Of a stretch of 64,000 nucleotides of DNA, positions 59,054 through 64,000 are shown piece after piece (within the stretch, counting starts at the first letter, position 1; every line of letters begins with the position of its first letter). Source of the DNA: Brevipalpus yothersi. Lineage: Eukaryota > Arthropoda > Arachnida > Trombidiformes > Tenuipalpidae. The notes under the pieces are model-generated. The model did not search any database and was not told the origin of the DNA. It was given only the letters and a program-made list of their open reading frames with translations. The stretch lies in NCBI GenBank assembly GCA_003956705.1, contig QZCP01000024.1, positions 23,292 through 87,291 of the forward strand. The letters run 5' to 3'. The translations under genes were made by a program, and so were the position numbers.

Positions 59054-60137
59054 TCGGGAATCTATTTCATCATTAAATCAATCATATGATATTTATGTCG
59101 ATTCTGCTCAATTATCATTTAGACTGATACATTCACTATTTTGGGTATTCATTTTGACTAGAAAATCGGATATCTGATAGTGCTTTGGATATTGCCTCGT
59201 TCCTCTTCAATCAAAGAATGTCATCCTCTTCTAGATATTAGTTGTTCCCCATTTGAAATTGTTCAAGATGGGTTTCATCAGGATGTTCAGGCAAGTCTAG
59301 GATATTCTCTACTTTGAAAAGTGTTTCTCTATCATGAAATAGGGTATATCGCTGACGATTAAAGGCTGTTTTTCACTCCGTTCATGCTCATCTCTAATTG
59401 TTATCTTACACTATTTCTTACGCTCCAATGATGATGATTCTCCACTTATAGCTTTTTCCAAATAATTGTGGCAAACAAACTCTTGATTCCAATAAGAACT
59501 TTCATGAGCTCAATCGAATGATGATGAACCTGAATAAGAGCAGCAAGTATGATAGAAAAATCGAAAAGTTTCAATTTGATCCATCATTGGGAAATTTCAG
59601 ACTCACTGTTAGCATGGTGCATATGATACAACTTTGCACAAATTGATTCCGATCAGACCAAAGTCTCTACCAACTTTGTATTGAATTGTCTCAATCTTAT
59701 CAGATAGCTCATCAGAGGTTCCAGGTCCAGTGAAAAACCTACCGAGTTTAGATTTGATTATGGCTCAAATATTTCGAATTGTGTTTGAATCTGGTGAATT
59801 CTAATCCCGAAAGACTGAGAGGAAGAATAGAGAAGAGGACTGGGAGCCAATCATTGGCTTCACTGAATGCTGCAGCCTCCAGGCTGGATTTGAATAAGTT
59901 GAGAAGGGAAGAGGGAGAGAAAACAACTTTCCAAACCAAAATCTTTCAACTAACAAGGGAGCATACCGACATGTAAGTCTGCGATTGTGGTGAAACCTGG
60001 TTTATCATGAAGCTTGAGTGTTGCCAATAACTACAGTATACATCATTCCCGTGCATTTTGATTCATTGAAGCAAAAGAGGGCCAAAAAGTTTTTCGTCAC
60101 GCTTGACTTGAGATAAAAATCTTATCTCAGCAGGTGG
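59054..60137. other. Unassigned DNA, about 1.1 kb
   Basis: No gene or repeat recognised between the right arm and the tRNA-like element. A sequence GGGCCAAAAAG at 60079 has an inverted partner at 62799-62812. Confidence 0.4.
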
Positions 60138-60216
60138 CGAAGAGTGGCGTAATGGTTAAAGCACTTGCGGGGGTGGAGGACCTAGGTTCGCGTCCCTCCG
60201 GGCGATACTTTTTTTT
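60138..60216 (+). repeat. tRNA-derived element (SINE head or tRNA relic) with Pol III A and B boxes
   Basis: TGGCGTAATGG at 60145-60155 fits the A box and GGTTCGCGTCC at 60185-60195 fits the B box. Spacing is right for a tRNA gene, and a run of eight T (60209-60216) follows as a Pol III terminator. The acceptor and T stems do not pair (CGAAGAG against CGGGCGA), so this is not a working tRNA. A tRNA-derived SINE or a decayed tRNA fits best. Confidence 0.6.
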
Positions 60217-60250
60217 TCAATTTTCAAATCATTTCTGAACATGGTTTTGC

Positions 60251-60256
60251 TTTATT
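60251..60256 (-). promoter_or_regulatory. Poly(A) signal of the transposase-like gene
   Basis: Minus-strand AATAAA starts five bases after the TAA stop, which would leave a very short 3' UTR. Confidence 0.5.
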
Positions 60257-60260
60257 TAGA

Positions 60261-61913
60261 TTATTCGAAGCCCTGATGATAATGAAGAGGGTGTATACAG
60301 TGTGTTGAGCAGATAAATTTTGAGCAATGAGAACATTTCAAGAGTGCTGATTCCTGACAATTTGGATACTGGCAGTCTTCGTAATTTATTGAAAGATTGA
60401 TCGCTAAAATGTTATCGAACTGTATCACACCATTTCTCACATCATAGCCTGATTTTTGCCAAGCATAGAGAAGCATAGGTTGAAATTTTTCACTCGACAG
60501 CTGATTGTGAATGAATGAATGCATATTCATGATGGAAATTCTATCATGTAATAATTTTTCTCCCTGTCTTGTTGACCTTATTGAATCTGTCAGACGTTTG
60601 GCTAACAACTTATATTGACGGAAAAAATACACATCGAGAGGCTGTATAAACTTTGTTGCTTTCGGTGGGATCGTTCTGATTGTCAATAGATCAGGATTTG
60701 AGAGACATTCATCGAAGAGTGTTTGATCTTTTTGAGCCCCCCAAGAGTCTTGAAGCAATAAAGTAGGTCTCACAACATGTGGATTCAAACATTGCGAGAT
60801 CCATTCCTTCAAAGTTGGCTTACTCATCTTACCACTCTTTGTGCTTGTTGCCACTATGTTTCGAGGACAAGCAGCTCTCACTTGCTCACCCACAATTGGT
60901 CCAAAAGTTCCAGTTCTAGGCTCTTGGAAGCAAATCAGAAGTTTTGGAGCTAGTCTACCAGAATTCGAAAACAAAGCTTGCACTGTATATGAGTGAGTTG
61001 TGGCATTTACTGATTGAACTCTACCTAATGTCTCACGCTCTCCTCTATCACTCAAAGTACTACCTGACACCAATTCATAGTTGAAACCACTCTGATCAGT
61101 ATTCCAAACATCATCGTCGTCATAATTCTGCTCAAGTTTTAGCGAATTTACCATGAGAACAAATTGACGAGCTTTCTCAAGAATGATCGAATCATCTTCC
61201 AGAGTTTTTCTGGTGACAAATTTGGTAAATTTACGACGAGTGATTCGATTTTTCCTCTTGAAATTCAGGATAAAATGTTTACTCGCTCTGAATTTTGAAA
61301 AGTTCACCTCCTTCGCAGCTTTCAGAGCCCATCTTCTGATGTCATAATCATGAACACCGTCCAAATTATCTCTCCTCTTTCTATACTCGGCAAGTGTATA
61401 GGCTTTAATGTGTGCTAATTTTGATGGGCGATTGCCTTTCTCTAGAAACTCAAGAATTCTGGTGATATTTCTATGCTGATTATTCAATTTTTTGTGTCTC
61501 CTCAAAGTTGCTTTTGCTCCCCAATTCTTATAATGTTCACGGATCTTTTCCATCTCTTCAGGTGAAAACTTTTTAGTTATGTCCTCTCGCTCTACCTTTC
61601 TCTTCTGCGGTGATGGTTCATAACTGGATGAAGCTCCTTCTTCTGCTTCAGCCTCCTCATCACTTTCACTTGAACTTTCATCAGATTTTTTTCCACTTTC
61701 ACTCTCACTTTCGGTCTCATCGTTTTCATCATCATCATAAAGTATGTCTTCTTCAAAAAACTCACAACAACCAGAAGCCTGTTTCAAAATGAGATCGAAG
61801 ATAACATTGGCGAAGACTGTGTCCTCCGGTGATCTCACATTATCTCGGAATATTTGATAATTTTCGATTTTCTCCTCAAGGATTTCTATCACTGCTTTCG
61901 GATTGATCAGCAT
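60261..61913 (-). CDS. Pogo/CENP-B-like DDE transposase, intact
   Basis: A single uninterrupted frame of 550 residues on the minus strand from the ATG at 61913. In order: a short helical N-terminus; an acidic Ser/Asp/Glu region (about 56-95); a basic helical block with FSPEEMEKIREHY (116-128); a CENP-B-type helix-turn-helix around WALKAAKEVNFSKFRASKHF (195-214); and an RNase-H-like DDE domain. Candidate catalytic acids are Asp273 in WNTDQSGFNYE, Asp389 in LLQDSWGAQKD and Asp427 in IQPLDVYF. At the end is a Cys/His cluster (Cys 514, 519, 527, 530, 535, 539, then His 541, 544, 546) that probably binds zinc. Nothing is broken and AATAAA follows five bases after the stop, so it may be a young element or a host-recruited gene. 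Convincing terminal repeats were not found. Confidence 0.8.
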   Translation of the reverse strand: MLINPKAVIEILEEKIENYQIFRDNVRSPEDTVFANVIFDLILKQASGCCEFFEEDILYDDDENDETESESESGKKSDESSSESDEEAEAEEGASSSYEPSPQKRKVEREDITKKFSPEEMEKIREHYKNWGAKATLRRHKKLNNQHRNITRILEFLEKGNRPSKLAHIKAYTLAEYRKRRDNLDGVHDYDIRRWALKAAKEVNFSKFRASKHFILNFKRKNRITRRKFTKFVTRKTLEDDSIILEKARQFVLMVNSLKLEQNYDDDDVWNTDQSGFNYELVSGSTLSDRGERETLGRVQSVNATTHSYTVQALFSNSGRLAPKLLICFQEPRTGTFGPIVGEQVRAACPRNIVATSTKSGKMSKPTLKEWISQCLNPHVVRPTLLLQDSWGAQKDQTLFDECLSNPDLLTIRTIPPKATKFIQPLDVYFFRQYKLLAKRLTDSIRSTRQGEKLLHDRISIMNMHSFIHNQLSSEKFQPMLLYAWQKSGYDVRNGVIQFDNILAINLSINYEDCQYPNCQESALLKCSHCSKFICSTHCIHPLHYHQGFE

Positions 61914-61939
61914 GTTGGAAGGTTCTCAAATGCTCATGG

Positions 61940-61943
<4 letters not shown>

Positions 61944-61993
<50 letters not shown>
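61944..61993. repeat. GA microsatellite upstream of the transposase-like gene
   Basis: Perfect GA for about 50 bp, located 30 bp upstream of the start codon on the minus-strand gene, where it reads as CT and would lie in the 5' leader. Confidence 0.95.
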
Positions 61994-61997
<4 letters not shown>

Positions 61998-62030
61998 CTA
62001 ATGGATAATATGCTCTAATCCAATGAGAAT

Positions 62031-62540
62031 GGTGATGATGGTGTAAATATATGATGTATAATTCATGGTTGCCAAAGTTCTTCGGTCGATGATAATTGTG
62101 ATAATGTGAATGAACTTCCCTCCAAAACTTCCGAGGCAACAGCCTGTAGATTATGAAGGTGATGATGGTGTAAATATATTATTTTATCATGAATATTTGT
62201 GATAACAAACCTATTGAAAGGATGATGATGATGATGATGTGAACCTAATTCTGATTTCCCAATCAAAAGGGAAATAAGCTGATGGTGATGATGGTGTAAA
62301 TATACTGAAAAATTTTTAATCAATTGCCAAATGAGATCATGAAGGTGATGATGGTGTAAATAAATTCCCAATAAGCAGATGAATAATGATGGCAATCTAA
62401 ATATGGGCTCAAAAGCCTTGCAATGATGATGGAGATGATGGTGTAAATATATGAAAAAGACCTATCATAGGCCCACAATGAACTGATGATGATGAGTCGA
62501 GATGATGAGAGGATGAGAATGGTGATGATGGTGTAAATAT
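62031..62540. repeat. Minisatellite with a conserved 20-bp core
   Basis: The core GGTGATGATGGTGTAAATAT is exact at 62031, 62158, 62284 and 62521 and nearly exact at 62344 and 62431. Degenerate forms are at about 62220 and 62386. Spacings are about 60 bp or multiples (127, 62, 64, 60, 42, 45, 90). The sequences between cores are mostly unlike each other, although a GTTGCCAA / ATTGCCAA motif recurs. The pattern suggests an old tandem repeat in which only the core is kept. Confidence 0.7.
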
Positions 62541-63366
62541 AAATAAATTAATGAATGAAATTCTCCTTCTATGGAACAAAACAAATCCACCATCAATCTG
62601 TATGGTCAGCTTCACTGGACCATAAACAACAGAAAAATGGCCTCCGCTCTCTGAACTTGACCTCAGATTCTTTTCTCTCTTCTTCTTCTCCCTTCTTCCA
62701 GAGTTTTGATCACTTCTACTAGGCCAGAACCCGTCGAACAGGCTTCAAAAGTTCGATGACTATGTGGCGCCATCTATGGGTTGAATCAAATTTTTTGCAA
62801 CTTTTTTGGCCCATAACTTCATAATGACTCAAAATGCACGGCTCAGAATAATTTCATGCAGTTTCTCATCTTGTGCCCTTTAATTTGATGTATGAATGAT
62901 CAAAATCCCAGACTTACTTGTTGGTACCTTCCCTTGTAAGATGATAAAGAAGGGGTCTGGATAAGGCTTTTCTGCCTCCTATGACAAATTCGGATAAAAC
63001 CTCGGTTTCTCAAAGTAGCCTCTCTGTAGATCAAAATGACACCAAGAGTGAACCTATAGAAACCAAGGTCACTGAGACCTTTGACCCTGAATTTCTGCAA
63101 AATTTCGGTAGTTTCCATGTTTTTCGATTCTTAAATGATGAGTATGCCTTATCTCATCTCTGTATCACTCTCGACGCTTCAGTTATCTTATATCCTTGTA
63201 ATTCAACTTATTACAATTATATATTTAACATTCAATTCAATACGTTTATTGGCATGTATTCACTCGGAACTGACTTGCTTTCTGTCTCGGAGGCAAGTGA
63301 CTCATTTCTTCTGGATCTCTCTCTGTCTTTCTGTCTCTCTCTATAGCCCACGATCTTTGGGGTGGA

Positions 63367-63411
63367 GTGTTTATGACACATTACTACGTTGCAGTGATGT
63401 GTCATAAACAC
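63367..63411. repeat. Perfect 15-bp inverted repeat (hairpin)
   Basis: GTGTTTATGACACAT (63367-63381) is followed by its exact reverse complement ATGTGTCATAAACAC (63397-63411). With a T-G pair and two further pairs the stem extends to about 18 bp around a nine-base loop. Confidence 0.85.
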
Positions 63412-63768
63412 GGAAGTGGTATTTGGTTACCAAAACAAACTTGTCCACTCACGTGGATAAGCTTTTGGCTCGCTATCCTTCCGAAAATTGGAACCATAAT
63501 ATCAACAAATCACAATATAAGGGGGAAATAACTTTTTTCAACTCTTTTCGATGGTCAACCGAGGAATAACAATAATTACCTTCAAGTAAACTTGTTAAAG
63601 TCAGCAACGAAAAAAGATTTACAACGAATGTCCGTTCATTACCAGTAGTGAAAATAAACGAGCCTAGTGGCAAATTGTAGAGACACTCTCACGAGGCAAT
63701 GTTGCCGACGCTTTCATCTGTGAGATGAGTGGTTTGCCTGGAAAATGGCCTCAAAAGTTCCATAAATG

Positions 63769-63905
63769 ATACAGTATTTTCCGAGTTTCTTAAGGCTATT
63801 TTTCGAAACTTTTAAGCCGGATGTTGGTCAGAGGCGGTTAGGTCACAAAACCCTTTCGGTCGAGCAAAAAGTTTTCAAAACTTTTGAGGTTTTTTTCTTA
63901 ACTTT
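63769..63905 (+). repeat. Dispersed repeat, right copy
   Basis: Partner of 43506-43650: TACAGTATTTTCCGAG, GCCGGATGTTGGTCA, GTCACAAAACCC and GTTTTCAAAACTTTTGA occur in the same order. Confidence 0.55.
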
Positions 63906-64000
63906 TGAGGAGAACGAAGTTCCAGTTTGCTCCAGCATACACACATGGAGAAGTGTTTTTTCTGATTGTCTGTTCAAAATGCCCGATTCAGTTCAAAGAA

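Larger units (their letters stand above)
62541..64000. other. Terminal region without a confirmed gene
   Basis: A plus-strand frame starting at 62981 (MTNSDKTSVSQSSLSVDQ) could be a first exon but has no good donor and no second exon within the window. A hairpin (63367-63411) and a dispersed repeat (63769-63905) are listed separately. The window ends before anything further can be judged. Confidence 0.4.

Noticed and set aside
60138..60208. Functional tRNA gene
   Set aside because: A and B boxes fit, but the acceptor stem and most of the T stem do not pair.
62031..62540. CRISPR-like look of a repeated core with unlike spacers
   Set aside because: Spacer lengths vary widely, the core is a GAT/GGT simple-sequence derivative, and the genome is eukaryotic; minisatellite is the better reading.
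62981..63346. Possible first exon MTNSDKTSVSQSSLSVDQ on the plus strand
   Set aside because: The first 45 residues look protein-like, but the only donor nearby is weak, the frame continues into AT-rich nonsense, and the window ends before a second exon could be seen.

Overview
This window is nuclear DNA of a eukaryote, most likely an arthropod. The genes are spliced with GT-AG introns of about 60 to 870 bp, AATAAA poly(A) signals are present, and one short interstitial array of the arthropod telomere unit (TTAGG, read here as CCTAA) lies near 41.7 kb. Long GA/CT dinucleotide tracts are very common. Nothing looks bacterial. A mite or another chelicerate would fit, but the sequence does not prove it. 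There are three runs of N (925, 90 and 1 bp); each lies in or beside a GA/CT tract, so they look like assembly failures over microsatellites.

Layout. 1-13.4 kb: gene-poor DNA dominated by about a dozen long GA/CT tracts and the large N gap; no convincing protein. 13.4-20.6 kb: two complete tandem genes on the minus strand for DC-STAMP-domain multipass membrane proteins with a C-terminal RING-like finger (DCST1/sneaky family, known from sperm-egg fusion work), followed by a decayed 3' remnant of a third copy. 21-25.6 kb: inosine triphosphatase (ITPA, plus strand), a small lysine-rich membrane-anchored protein (minus) tail to tail with it, and an SLC36-type amino acid transporter (minus). 27.2-30.1 kb: a single-exon gene for the U5 snRNP GTPase EFTUD2/Snu114. 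30.6-35.1 kb: a small secreted Gly/His-rich protein, a short zinc-knuckle protein resembling the RecQ4 knuckle region without a helicase, and, head to head with it, a four-exon ALDH-like protein that seems to lack the catalytic cysteine. 36.7-39.8 kb: an SLC18B1-like MFS transporter in five exons.

The right-hand third is the most unusual part. An unrecognised two-exon gene family occurs three times: a diverged copy at 42.3 kb and two almost identical copies at 48.8 kb (plus) and 57.3-58.0 kb (minus). The last two sit in the arms of a roughly 1.9-kb inverted repeat (about 47.73-49.69 and 57.13-59.05 kb) that also carries their TATA box and poly(A) signal. The 7.4-kb spacer holds further, more diverged inverted pairs with nearly the same centre, a foldback transposable element and inverted minisatellites, so the whole looks like an eroded palindrome of about 11 kb. 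Around it lie a dead Tc1/mariner-type transposase (44.5-45.7 kb), an intact pogo/CENP-B-like transposase ORF (60.3-61.9 kb), a tRNA-like Pol III promoter element, and a minisatellite with a conserved 20-bp core (62.0-62.5 kb).

The genes do not form a pathway. They are a mixture of housekeeping genes (ITPA, EFTUD2, transporters), lineage-duplicated genes (DCST, the unknown family) and mobile DNA. Exon boundaries were read by eye and checked for phase, not against transcripts. Family calls rest on recognised motifs, not on database searches.
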